Both the position numbers and the translations under genes were made by a program. A DNA stretch of 50,081 bases from UBA4124 sp964577515. Lineage in GTDB: Bacteria; Patescibacteriota; Minisyncoccia; Phycocordibacterales; UBA9973. The notes under the pieces were generated by a model. It was not told where the DNA came from, searched no databases, and saw only the letters and a program-made list of their open reading frames with translations. The stretch covers positions 1 through 50,081 of the forward strand of contig CAZNZN010000004.1 of NCBI GenBank assembly GCA_964577515.1, written 5' to 3'. Below, piece by piece: positions 31,063 to 39,064 of the stretch (position 1 is its first letter; each line of letters starts with the position of its first letter).

Positions 31063-31071
31063 ATATAACTC

Positions 31072-32139
31072 TTAGTTAAGATTACCTTTATTTTTATCAA
31101 CAAACGAACCAAGAAAGATTGAGAAAACAGATCCCCAAAAACCTCCTTTTTTATTTTCAGTAAATGCTTGCTTCTGTTTTTCTATAAATGCTTTCCTAAG
31201 TTCCTCTTTTTGGTCTTCATCAGTAAGATTTTCCCAATCAACAGTACTCTTGTACTCTGCCCAAGAAGTTTCAAAAGCAGCGGTTGTAGGAATCTTCCCT
31301 TTCGCCTCTCTAAACCCCATCTTTTGCTCACGCTCAATCTTGTCTCCAACGAGATCTTTTGCGAGATTGGTGCGTATTTCATCGTTTCCCACAAGCCCTG
31401 CGACAAGTTCCCCTACATTTGATTGATGGTGTCGCATCTGTTCAAGCATTGCTTCAACATCTTCTTTTCGAGAATCCATAAGGGCAACGCGATTTTTTGA
31501 CCAAGCCCCAGCAGATACCCAGTCAGCAGCTTTTCTAAACCATCCGTACCCTTCTCGGACCGCACCACGAAGTTGCTTTTTACGATCTTCTGGATCTTCA
31601 GTAGCAAGTGCTTCCATATATTTCTTTGGTGAAATATTTTTTTTCTTACAGAGATCTTCAAGTTCTTTGTCGAGAGGATTAAAATAATCTTCCTTAAAGC
31701 GATTTTGATCCTCTACAGCAGATGCGAGAAAGTCAAAGGTCCATGGATCATTCATTGCCATCCCTGCAAGTTTTTCTTTTACAATAGATTTGTATGACTC
31801 AGGACCAACAAGAGCTACAATCTTTTGTAGTTCAGGGTTATTTTTTGCATATGCATTGATAACATCTTCATTGATAGACTCTTTGACAGTGTTCGCGCGC
31901 TCTTTCCGCATGAGAAATTCTTTCCGGTAACGGTCAAGCCCTTCTATATCTGACTCTTCCAGTTCACCACGAGTAAGCTTCGCGACGAGGTCTGTTTCAT
32001 CGTTATATTTTAAAAGTTCCCCAAACAAGTCACTGTCTTCCGGTTTTGCTAAGACTTCTTTTAATGATGGCTCCCATGCTGGTTTTTGCCCTTCGGGGTT
32101 TTCATTGTGTTCTTGTTGTTTTTGGTATGTTTCTAGCAT
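31072..32139 (-). CDS. Hypothetical cytoplasmic protein, helical, hydrophobic C-terminus
   Basis: A 355-residue, highly charged and mostly helical protein with no recognised domain. The N-terminus is Gln/Glu-rich (LETYQKQQEHNENPEGQ), the middle contains KELEDLCKKKNISPKKYMEAL, and the C-terminus has a short hydrophobic stretch (GGFWGSVFSIFLGSFV) that could associate with membrane. A TATAAA box lies 14 nt before the start. With the 90-aa gene it forms a two-gene unit. It diverges from the SPFH-like gene. Confidence 0.65.
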   Translation of the reverse strand: MLETYQKQQEHNENPEGQKPAWEPSLKEVLAKPEDSDLFGELLKYNDETDLVAKLTRGELEESDIEGLDRYRKEFLMRKERANTVKESINEDVINAYAKNNPELQKIVALVGPESYKSIVKEKLAGMAMNDPWTFDFLASAVEDQNRFKEDYFNPLDKELEDLCKKKNISPKKYMEALATEDPEDRKKQLRGAVREGYGWFRKAADWVSAGAWSKNRVALMDSRKEDVEAMLEQMRHHQSNVGELVAGLVGNDEIRTNLAKDLVGDKIEREQKMGFREAKGKIPTTAAFETSWAEYKSTVDWENLTDEDQKEELRKAFIEKQKQAFTENKKGGFWGSVFSIFLGSFVDKNKGNLN

Positions 32140-32196
32140 ATATGAAAATTATCTTTATACCCTTAAATGATACGGTTTTTGGATGATAAAACATAG

Positions 32197-32226
32197 TTGA
32201 CAAAATAGGTATTATTGTGTTATAAT
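32197..32226 (+). promoter_or_regulatory. Consensus promoter of SPFH-like gene
   Basis: TTGACA (32197-32202), an 18-nt spacer and TATAAT (32221-32226). It overlaps a TTG at 32215 that could otherwise be taken as start, so translation must begin downstream, at ATG 32275. Confidence 0.85.
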
Positions 32227-32274
32227 ATAATAGAAATTGTAATCAATAATTCTTTCACAATAAAAACTACAGTC

Positions 32275-33366
32275 ATGACAAAAAACCCTCTTTTCAAGGC
32301 TCCCCTGTTGAGCTTTAAAAACACAGAGCCTGGAAAGTGGCTCGTGTTCGAACGGTTCGGAACCCCAACAAAAGCTATTCTCTATGACGGAGATCGCGGA
32401 AAAACAGTCATTGTTGAAGCGAAAGGTGGTGAATTCAAACACACCGAAATTGACGGCGTTGTCACTCTAAAAGGAATGACCTGGCCAAATGCTCAACACT
32501 TACTTAAGTTCCGATGGACGGAGACAATTCCGGATGAAGAGACTGCAAAAACAGCCGTGTATCCTAATGGACACCCAAAAGCTGGTCAGAAAAAATACAC
32601 CAGCTACAAAAAATTCCTTCATTCAAGTATTGTTATCGGAACAAGAGAAGAAGACAATGTGCCGTATTTACGACAGAAAGAAATCCACCCGGTTGCTATA
32701 GAATTTATATGTGACGGCGGTGGTTCTTATGTCATTGTTGTCCAGGTTACTGTAGAAATACACAACCCCATGGCAGCAATCCAGCTTGAAAACTTCCTTG
32801 ACTCTGCTCTTGGCAGAGTTACTGAAGCAATCCTCGGCTGGGGAAAATCAAAAACGTTCAAAGAAGCCCGCGCTATTAATGTCGATGATCATAAACAAAT
32901 AATGATCAAAGACAGGCGCGGTGACTCCAGATACTATCTGGATGTTATCAATGAAGACTTACAAGAGAAACTCGGGATAAGTATCCCCGATGTCACTCAG
33001 ATTGGGCACTTCATCGGTGATGCTTCAAAAAGCGTCTTTGAGAGTGAGAACAAAACACTTGAAGAAGGCAACAAAGTAAAACAGGCAGAGTTCAAAAAGC
33101 AGGCTCGACTGGAAGAGAATATTGCTCAGCAAGCCGAAAACACAACAGACCTTGCTTATAAAAGCGGACTGCTTGATAAGTACGGTGAGGTACAAGGAAA
33201 ACTCCTCGACAAACAGGCTCAGATTGCAAAAAACTATGCTGGGAACAACGGACTAACGTATCTCAGTATCGGAGATTCAGGCGCAACTGGAAAAGCGGCA
33301 ACGCTACCTGAAATACTGGCAGCGCTTGAAGCAACAAAACCAAAAGGAGGTAAAAATGTTTCTTAG
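32275..33366 (+). CDS. SPFH/band-7-like protein
   Basis: This 363-residue cytoplasmic protein has a beta-rich N-terminal region (about 15-130, LVFERFGTPTKAILYDGD) and an alpha/beta part with VIVVQVTVEIHNPMAAI, QLENFLDSALGRVTEAILG and VDDHKQIMIKDRRGDSRY, followed by a coiled coil (about 260-330, NKTLEEGNKVKQAEFKKQARLEENIAQQAENT). Order and pattern resemble SPFH (stomatin/prohibitin) proteins that scaffold membrane domains, but there is no N-terminal membrane helix. The membrane partner may be the next gene, which overlaps by 11 nt. Moderate confidence in the family. Confidence 0.6.
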   Translation: MTKNPLFKAPLLSFKNTEPGKWLVFERFGTPTKAILYDGDRGKTVIVEAKGGEFKHTEIDGVVTLKGMTWPNAQHLLKFRWTETIPDEETAKTAVYPNGHPKAGQKKYTSYKKFLHSSIVIGTREEDNVPYLRQKEIHPVAIEFICDGGGSYVIVVQVTVEIHNPMAAIQLENFLDSALGRVTEAILGWGKSKTFKEARAINVDDHKQIMIKDRRGDSRYYLDVINEDLQEKLGISIPDVTQIGHFIGDASKSVFESENKTLEEGNKVKQAEFKKQARLEENIAQQAENTTDLAYKSGLLDKYGEVQGKLLDKQAQIAKNYAGNNGLTYLSIGDSGATGKAATLPEILAALEATKPKGGKNVS

Positions 33367-34063
33367 CATTTATTTCCCAAACCAGTGGTGGGATATAGGC
33401 ATCCTAGTTTTGCTTCTTTTTACACTCCCATATCTTATAAAAAAGATACTATGGTCTGGTAATAAAAGAGTAGATATTGATGCAATAATCCTATTCATTG
33501 GACTCTTGCTTTTAGTAGGAGCATGGCTTGCTGTAGCAAAAGGTTGGCCGTGGTTCTGGAACACTACCGGATGGTGGGGTGTGGGAGTCCTTGCAGGGAT
33601 AGCGCTTCTGATTATTTTCAGAAAGACTATCACTGGAGTCTCTGTACCAAAAACTTTCTGGAAGTGGTTCTGGAGTCTTCTGGCTATCGCTGGTCTTACA
33701 GTTGGAGGATACTTTGTCTATCACAAACTCAAGGATGCTCGCTTCGGCAAGGATACTGAGAAGTACGAGACAGTCAAAGAGGACATCTGGTTCAAAGCCA
33801 AAAAAGGTATCCCTTTCAAAAAGGAAATCCTCAACTTCGAAGGTGAACGGTGGCCGATCGTCAAAGGTCGCGACACTGTGACCCTCACCTTTGATCCGCC
33901 CCGCGGGTCGAAATGGGTCTACAAGATATGGAATCGCCCTGATGGCAGTGTCGGATACAAGGAAATTAAAAAAATCCCCGACATTGTCCTTGCTGGTACA
34001 TATCTGTACACCACTGACAAAGATTGCGAAATCATGATCAGCACTAAGAAGCCAAAGTTGTAA
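33356..34063 (+). CDS. Membrane protein coupled to SPFH-like gene
   Basis: This 235-residue protein has four hydrophobic segments in the first ~125 residues (Trp/Leu-rich, including WWDIGILVLLLFTLPYLI and FWKWFWSLLAIAGLTVGGYFVY) and a soluble C-terminal domain of about 105 residues (beta-rich, KGRDTVTLTFDPPRGSKWVYKIW). The start ATG 33356 has a strong Shine-Dalgarno (AGGAGG, spacing 5), one of few in the window, and lies inside the end of the SPFH-like gene, so the two are coupled. Unknown family. Confidence 0.7.
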   Translation: MFLSIYFPNQWWDIGILVLLLFTLPYLIKKILWSGNKRVDIDAIILFIGLLLLVGAWLAVAKGWPWFWNTTGWWGVGVLAGIALLIIFRKTITGVSVPKTFWKWFWSLLAIAGLTVGGYFVYHKLKDARFGKDTEKYETVKEDIWFKAKKGIPFKKEILNFEGERWPIVKGRDTVTLTFDPPRGSKWVYKIWNRPDGSVGYKEIKKIPDIVLAGTYLYTTDKDCEIMISTKKPKL

Positions 34064-34089
34064 GTTGTGAAATGTTCTTTTGCAGATGC

Positions 34090-34125
34090 AAAACGCCGCC
34101 CCAAACGGAGCGGCGTTTTTTCTTT
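34090..34125. terminator. Bidirectional terminator
   Basis: AAAACGCCGC (34090-34099) pairs with GCGGCGTTTT (34110-34119), followed by a T-rich run. The A's on the other side make it usable for the convergent pilin-like gene. Confidence 0.88.
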
Positions 34126-34127
34126 TT

Positions 34128-34499
34128 CTATTCACACGGATAGATAGATCCGACGTTCTCACCATTTATCTTTATATCTTTGATACATGGTGGGGTGAAT
34201 TCTTGTGCTTTGTTGTCAATCGTATGTGACTTACTCAAGCCAAAGGTATTGATGAGGATGTTGATGATACCGTAGACACCAACCATGATGACTAGTCCAA
34301 CTACTCCCCATATCATGTGTTGTTGTCCTTTTTTTCGAGCTTCAGCGTTGTTTGCATTTCGAATAAATTCGACAACTCCCCACAAGAAGACAACGAACGC
34401 AATAATGAATGCAAACTGAATCGCAGGGTTGATGATAGTCCTGTTGATACTAAAGACTAGTTCATTAAATGTTTTTGCATATGCGACAAAGGCATTCAT
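34128..34499 (-). CDS. Two-helix TrbC/VirB2-like pilin-family protein 1
   Basis: This 123-residue protein has membrane helices at about 27-47 and 65-87 with the cluster's shared pattern FLWGVVEFIR - acidic/basic turn - WGVVGLVIMVGVYGIINILINTFGL. There is no cleavable signal peptide. The C-terminal tail has two Cys (PPCIKDI, YPCE) that could form a disulfide outside. It is the last gene of a five-paralogue cluster. The TrbC/VirB2-like label rests on size and topology; the role may be pilus or transfer-channel subunit. Confidence 0.65.
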   Translation of the reverse strand: MNAFVAYAKTFNELVFSINRTIINPAIQFAFIIAFVVFLWGVVEFIRNANNAEARKKGQQHMIWGVVGLVIMVGVYGIINILINTFGLSKSHTIDNKAQEFTPPCIKDIKINGENVGSIYPCE

Positions 34500-34517
34500 G
34501 GCAGCTGCTGTGAGCCT

Positions 34518-34895
34518 TTATCGGCAACCAATGTTTTGGTAGTAGCGTTGTCCTGGAGGACATGGAACTGGAGCACTTCCTCCTTGACCTACACCAAAGG
34601 TATTTGTAAGAATGTTTACGATTCCCCAAATACCGACAATCACTGCAAGACCGATGATACCGCGGATCATTGCGTTTTTCTTGTTTACTACTTCCTTTGC
34701 ATCTTTTTCACGGATGTATTGGATCACTGTCCAGATGAAGTAGAGTGTAGCAATCACCATCAAGAAGGTCACTGCACGCTGTGTCCAGTCAATGATACGA
34801 GTAATCCAGTTTTCTGCGTAACTAAAGTTTTGAGCAAAAGCGAGAGGAGCGAGTAACACTACAAGCGCGAGTGCTGGGATAACAATTTTCTTCAT
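34518..34895 (-). CDS. Two-helix TrbC/VirB2-like pilin-family protein 2
   Basis: A 125-residue protein with signal peptide (MKKIVIPALALVVLLAPLAFA, then QN), a short extracellular segment, and two membrane helices (YFIWTVIQYIREKDAKE turn, IRGIIGLAVIVGIWGIVNILTNTFGV). The tail is Pro/Cys-containing (CPPGQRYYQNIGC). Signal peptide plus two helices is the VirB2/TrbC pilin layout. A TGGTATACT box (34944-34952) suggests its own promoter, about 48 nt upstream. Confidence 0.72.
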   Translation of the reverse strand: MKKIVIPALALVVLLAPLAFAQNFSYAENWITRIIDWTQRAVTFLMVIATLYFIWTVIQYIREKDAKEVVNKKNAMIRGIIGLAVIVGIWGIVNILTNTFGVGQGGSAPVPCPPGQRYYQNIGCR

Positions 34896-34957
34896 ACGTT
34901 TATCGAAATGTCTAACTAATAAATAATAATTGTAGACAGTAGTAGTATACCACAGTG

Positions 34958-35692
34958 CTATTTACGACAAGGGTTTTTTGGGTCGGTAGTAAGACAGTCT
35001 GTTTGCAGCTGCGGCACAGTGTCACCGAGCCCAAAGGTTGTGGTCACAATGTTCACAATCCCCCATACGCCTACCATCACCGTAAGACCAAGAATCCCCC
35101 AATAGATGAACTTCTTGCTCTCCTCTCGCTTCTTCACATCAGCGCCATCACGGATATACCCCACCATTCCCCAGAGGAATACAAGAAACGCTATTGAAAA
35201 GAGGAGTGGAATAATCGCCGCTCCAATAATACATTTTGCCCAAATAAGAATATCGAGGAGTGAGTTGAACCGGATCTGTGAACACTGTGTGATACCTGGA
35301 GCACTCGTATTCGGCGTTCCTGCAATAGTCCCTGTATCGTAGCCGTTGATAGTTGTCCCAGGAAGTGATACCCCTCCAGCTTGTGTTCCGTAGTACAGAT
35401 CACATTGTTGTGCATACCGTCCTGCATTTACCACACAGCAATCATATTCGTTTGACGCAGTTACTGTTGCACAGTTATTCCCCGTTTGTTGTTGCTGTTG
35501 TTGGTTGGTTTGCTGAGCGATCTCAAAGTCAGAACACTGTGCCGCGTAGTCAGCAGCATTTGGTCCACCACAACAAAGCCGATAGGTTCCTGCTGTTACA
35601 GGGTTACATTGTGCATCAGTTTGCGCTGATACGTTGTGAGGAATAGCAAAAAAGATACTAAAGGCGATGACTACTAGTGCAAAGTATTTCAT
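34958..35692 (-). CDS. Pilin-like protein with Cys-rich extracellular repeats
   Basis: A 244-residue protein starting at ATG 35692 (MKYFALVVIAFSIFFAIPHNVSA signal peptide). The extracellular part has two copies of a Cys module (Y-x-LCC...YAAQC and Y-D-CC...YAQQC), separated by a Gln-rich linker, then a Gly/Thr-rich region. Membrane helices at about 155-178 and 200-222 match the cluster (FLVFLWGMVGYIRDG and YWGILGLTVMVGVWGIVNI). Two more Cys are in the tail. Disulfide-linked surface display is inferred. Confidence 0.7.
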   Translation of the reverse strand: MKYFALVVIAFSIFFAIPHNVSAQTDAQCNPVTAGTYRLCCGGPNAADYAAQCSDFEIAQQTNQQQQQQTGNNCATVTASNEYDCCVVNAGRYAQQCDLYYGTQAGGVSLPGTTINGYDTGTIAGTPNTSAPGITQCSQIRFNSLLDILIWAKCIIGAAIIPLLFSIAFLVFLWGMVGYIRDGADVKKREESKKFIYWGILGLTVMVGVWGIVNIVTTTFGLGDTVPQLQTDCLTTDPKNPCRK

Positions 35693-35696
35693 ATAG

Positions 35697-36257
35697 TTAA
35701 CTCGTAATACTATTAACGGTTCCAATAATGGCATTGGTGATCACCCAAGCACCGAGGATGAGCAACGTCCCAACTATGGTGTACCAAAAGGTCTTTTTCG
35801 CCACCTTAAGTTTGTCGGGATTTCCTCGAGCAAAGACAAACTGCAACCCTGCCCAAATAAAGAAGAGAACAAGAAGAGGCAGAATGATGCGAAGCGCTGC
35901 TGTCATAAAGAGCTTAATAGCCTCTTGTATAGTGTCTACCTTAAGCGGGTTATTGATAGTGATAGGAATGGGTTTTCCTTTTGTTCCTGACCCCCCAGCA
36001 CCTGCCCCACTTCCTGTACCAGTGTTTGAAGGGCAAGGAGCTTTTTCTTCTCCTGTCTCACATACTGCTTTGGCATTGTTCTTACACTCAGGATCGAGCA
36101 CATCGGTTTTACCGTCGCCGTCATTGTCTTTTCCGTCGTTACATTGTGTTGGATTTGGCTGTGGAGGATTTTGAGGATTTGTTCCTTGTGCAGCTACTCC
36201 AGAAACAAGAAGTAGTTGTAGTGTTAAAACGAGAGTAAATGCAATGATGCGTTTCAT
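35697..36257 (-). CDS. Pilin-like protein with Asp-rich calcium-type motif
   Basis: A 186-residue protein; start ATG 36257 begins a signal peptide (MKRIIAFTLVLTLQLLLVSGVAA). The outer part has CNDGKDNDGDGKTDVLDPEC, a thrombospondin type 3-like calcium loop, and a Gly/Ser-rich linker. Two C-terminal membrane helices (IILPLLVLFFIWAGLQFVF and TIVGTLLILGAWVITNAII) flank NPDKLKVAKK, the cluster's polar turn. It is 4 nt before the Cys-rich paralogue. Confidence 0.7.
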   Translation of the reverse strand: MKRIIAFTLVLTLQLLLVSGVAAQGTNPQNPPQPNPTQCNDGKDNDGDGKTDVLDPECKNNAKAVCETGEEKAPCPSNTGTGSGAGAGGSGTKGKPIPITINNPLKVDTIQEAIKLFMTAALRIILPLLVLFFIWAGLQFVFARGNPDKLKVAKKTFWYTIVGTLLILGAWVITNAIIGTVNSITS

Positions 36258-36271
36258 ATGACGAGAGTATA

Positions 36272-37207
36272 TCATTTTTCTAGAAATTGCAGAGCGCTAT
36301 CGGTGTCTTTAACTAAGACAGTGAGGAGTACTTTGACGATAAGCCACGCAGAGAGCACGATAAGTATCCCTATGAAGATGTGCTTCAAAAGGCTCTTGAG
36401 GTTGATGATCTTTTTTGGGTCTCCTTGTGCAGTAAGATATTTGAACCCAGCGTACATAAACATGATGATAATGATAGGAACAAACAGTACCGTGATGAGG
36501 AATACTATGAGGTTATTTATCGTCTTTAGTACATCAGAAAAAGTACAGTAGTTATTGCATGCGATGAGCCCGCTCTTTTCATCCCCTTTTGCTACTTCTG
36601 ATGCTCCTTTTCCAAGGTAACAAGAAGGGTCTGGTTCATATGTCCCCCCTACGCCATCATAATCAATGCGCCCATCACCGTCATTGTCTTTTTGATCCCC
36701 ACATGTCCCATCTCCAGTGGTTGGATCTCCTTCGGGAGCGACTGACTGCGTACCACTTTGCTGAGCATTCGTACTTGTCTGTGTAGTGTTTGTAGTTGTT
36801 TGTGTAGTGGTTGTAGTTGTTTGTGTGTTATTGGTGGTTGTAGTTTGAGAACTTTGTTGAATAGAAAAACTCTGTACTCCTTTCCAAGAAGACGCGTCGC
36901 TGTATGCCCCAGCTTTTGCATAATATGTCTTTCCTTTTTTAAGGCCTGTTACGGTAAAAACCACAGGTACATTTTGACTGAAAAATACTTGTTTACTTTT
37001 CAAGAAACCACCATCTCCTGGGAATACCCCGTCAGAGACTTCAATATTACCTACGTAGCCATAACAGGTAGCACACGTAGCAGTAACCACCGCTGTTGTT
37101 CCGGTTGTCTTTACAGAGACAACAATAGGGTTGGGATCGGCAAATACACGGGTTGCGATAGTAAAAAGACTAACGAATAACAGACTGTAGATTGCGAGAC
37201 GTTTCAT
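36272..37207 (-). CDS. Pilin-like protein with beta domain, Thr/Gln stalk and calcium-type motif
   Basis: The 311-residue product starts at ATG 37207 with a signal peptide (MKRLAIYSLLFVSLFTIATRVFA). A beta-sandwich-like domain follows (about 25-120, VFTVTGLKKGKTYYAKAGAYS resembles fibronectin III), then a ~35-residue Thr/Gln/Asn stalk, a DNDGDGRIDYDG loop, and two membrane helices (FVPIIIIMFMYAGFKYL and IFIGILIVLSAWLIVKVLL) around a GDPKKI turn. It is the longest of five paralogues. It overlaps the upstream solute-binding-like gene by 38 nt. Confidence 0.7.
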   Translation of the reverse strand: MKRLAIYSLLFVSLFTIATRVFADPNPIVVSVKTTGTTAVVTATCATCYGYVGNIEVSDGVFPGDGGFLKSKQVFFSQNVPVVFTVTGLKKGKTYYAKAGAYSDASSWKGVQSFSIQQSSQTTTTNNTQTTTTTTQTTTNTTQTSTNAQQSGTQSVAPEGDPTTGDGTCGDQKDNDGDGRIDYDGVGGTYEPDPSCYLGKGASEVAKGDEKSGLIACNNYCTFSDVLKTINNLIVFLITVLFVPIIIIMFMYAGFKYLTAQGDPKKIINLKSLLKHIFIGILIVLSAWLIVKVLLTVLVKDTDSALQFLEK

Positions 37208-38474
37208 ATATTGCTTCTGCTGGTGTATAGCGACCACTAGTAACTCCTTGTATCATATCACGAAAGACATTTTCAGTTGCTGCTGGGTTGATGTCTGGCC
37301 AGCCAAACGCGTTTAATGCTGATTTGAAAAATACTTGCACATATGGGTTTTTTTGCGGTGTGACAAGAATATCTCGACGTGCTGGTGGGAGTGCTGTTTC
37401 TCCTGCGAGGTACTCAACAAACTCTTTTCCAGAGAGCTGCCCTGCAACAGTATACGCTGCATCAAACTGTGTCGTTGCTTTTACAATAGAAAGACTTGAG
37501 AAAGATCCGAAAGTGGTTGGACGTACTATTCCCACTGGCTGGAACACCTGCGTCACATCAAAGTTGAGATTTGGGTTTCTCTTTTGGAGAGTAAAGAGTT
37601 CGCTTGCACGCCCTATGTAGAATGCACTTTTTCCTGAAAGGAACATATCGAGACCGCTCGACAATGTCTTGTTCCAAGAATATGTATCACTTGTCGGATT
37701 TGAAAAGTTAACAAAAAATGCGAGCGCGCTTATCACTGGGTTTTCTTCTGATGCACCTGTGGTAGCAAGAGTACTTGTATATGACTGAGTCACCGTATCA
37801 AAAGTAGTAATAGGATTCCCCACCTGAAGAAAGAGTGTTGCGAGAATATCTTTGAAATGGTCAACGTTACTATATTCTCCAAAAGGAAGCAGCGTCTGCG
37901 TAATCGCACCTTTTGCATTATTTTTCACAAACTGTGGCATAAGAGACACGAGCGATGTCCATGTTGTTGGTGGGACAACATAGTTTTTTCCAGCAAGCAT
38001 ATCTTTGTTGTAGTACGCAACAACAGGATCAACAAGAAGTGGTAGGGCCATCACTCCATCTTGGGAGAGGAAAAGCGCGCTACCATCAACATAGGTGTCC
38101 CGGAAACTTCGCTCTGGATATGTAGTAAAAGGGATAGTGTACACTCTATTTTTTATAGAAAAAAAGTTCTCCGAATCAGTAATCAGAAGATCCGGCTGTT
38201 GCCCTTCAGCTAAAGCAGCAGTAAGTCTCCCTGCAAGAGCATCCCCACTCACCTCTTCATAATAAATACGCGTTGATTTGTTTTCAATATTGAGACTATC
38301 GATATATGGCTGTACCACCGTTGAAGGATACACACCCCACACTGATACCGTGGCAGCACTTGAAGAAGACTGAGAAGAAGACCCTACTTTGATAACGCCT
38401 GCGAATATCAAAATAGCACCGATAAATGCTGCGATAGAAACACCGATGAGTATTGTTTGAAATGGTAGTTTCAT
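37170..38474 (-). CDS. Membrane-anchored extracellular solute-binding-like protein
   Basis: A 434-residue protein with an N-terminal membrane anchor (about 6-28) and no lipobox Cys, a Ser-rich linker, then a periplasmic-binding-protein fold: VSVWGVYPSTVVQPYIDSL, GRLTAALAEGQQPDLLITDS, PLLVDPVVAYYNKDMLAGKNYVVPPTTWTSL (family 1 sugar-binding signature). No ABC permease or ATPase genes are near. Gene overlap with the pilin-like cluster suggests a surface role, such as ligand capture or assembly, rather than standard import. Confidence 0.78.
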   Translation of the reverse strand: MKLPFQTILIGVSIAAFIGAILIFAGVIKVGSSSQSSSSAATVSVWGVYPSTVVQPYIDSLNIENKSTRIYYEEVSGDALAGRLTAALAEGQQPDLLITDSENFFSIKNRVYTIPFTTYPERSFRDTYVDGSALFLSQDGVMALPLLVDPVVAYYNKDMLAGKNYVVPPTTWTSLVSLMPQFVKNNAKGAITQTLLPFGEYSNVDHFKDILATLFLQVGNPITTFDTVTQSYTSTLATTGASEENPVISALAFFVNFSNPTSDTYSWNKTLSSGLDMFLSGKSAFYIGRASELFTLQKRNPNLNFDVTQVFQPVGIVRPTTFGSFSSLSIVKATTQFDAAYTVAGQLSGKEFVEYLAGETALPPARRDILVTPQKNPYVQVFFKSALNAFGWPDINPAATENVFRDMIQGVTSGRYTPAEAIYETSRNLQSVIR

Positions 38475-38492
38475 GAATAAAAAAGTAGCGTA

Positions 38493-39017
38493 TTACTTCT
38501 TGAAAAGTATAGCATAGTGATGTTCACCTCCAGGAATTGTCTCAGAAAGTTTTGTACACCCAAATGATGTAAGTAACTGCTCTGCTGTTTGTTTCTTGAA
38601 GACTCGGTCAGGGTGCGGACCAAGACCACCAAAAGACTCTTCCCAATCCACAACAAGCAACCTCCCTCCGGGCTTAAGTACACGAAGGGCCTCCTTGATA
38701 CATCCGTGTTTGTCATCGAGTTGGAACAAAATATTTGAAAGAATAACAAAATCCACACTTTCACTATCAAGCTTTGATCCTCCAGGTACTTCTATGTCTC
38801 CCCATAACGGAAAAATATTTTTTATTCCTGCGTCTTTTACCTCACGAGTGATGCGTGCAACAAGGTCGCGATTTATTTCAATTGCAAAGACACTTCCCTG
38901 TGTTACAAACAACGATATCGCTCGAGCGACAAACCCACTTCCTGCACCAAAATCAGCTACTGTATCTGTAACTTGGAGGTTGCACGCAGCGATAGTCCGC
39001 GCAGGGTCCATAAACAT
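38493..39017 (-). CDS. Class I SAM-dependent methyltransferase
   Basis: A 174-residue protein with motif I VADFGAGSGFVARAISLF, acidic motif II (VFAIEINRDL), the GDIEVPGG region and EALRVLKPGGRLLVVDW. The pattern is that of UbiE/PCMT-like small enzymes; substrate unknown. It starts 8 nt after an extended -10 (TGCTATACT) and may extend into the solute-binding-like gene (18-nt gap). Nothing in the neighbourhood identifies the substrate. Confidence 0.75.
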   Translation of the reverse strand: MFMDPARTIAACNLQVTDTVADFGAGSGFVARAISLFVTQGSVFAIEINRDLVARITREVKDAGIKNIFPLWGDIEVPGGSKLDSESVDFVILSNILFQLDDKHGCIKEALRVLKPGGRLLVVDWEESFGGLGPHPDRVFKKQTAEQLLTSFGCTKLSETIPGGEHHYAILFKK

Positions 39018-39025
39018 ATACTATA

Positions 39026-39034
39026 AGTATAGCA
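39026..39034 (-). promoter_or_regulatory. Extended -10 promoter, methyltransferase
   Basis: TGCTATACT on the minus strand; hexamer 39026-39031, eight bases from ATG 39017. Confidence 0.6.
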
Positions 39035-39064
39035 AGCAAGTGCAATAAAGTAGAGCGACAGCTC

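Noticed and set aside
32215..32274. Upstream extension of the SPFH-like gene from TTG 32215
   Set aside because: It overlaps the -10 box TATAAT (32221-32226), so it would not be in the mRNA. ATG 32275 is used.
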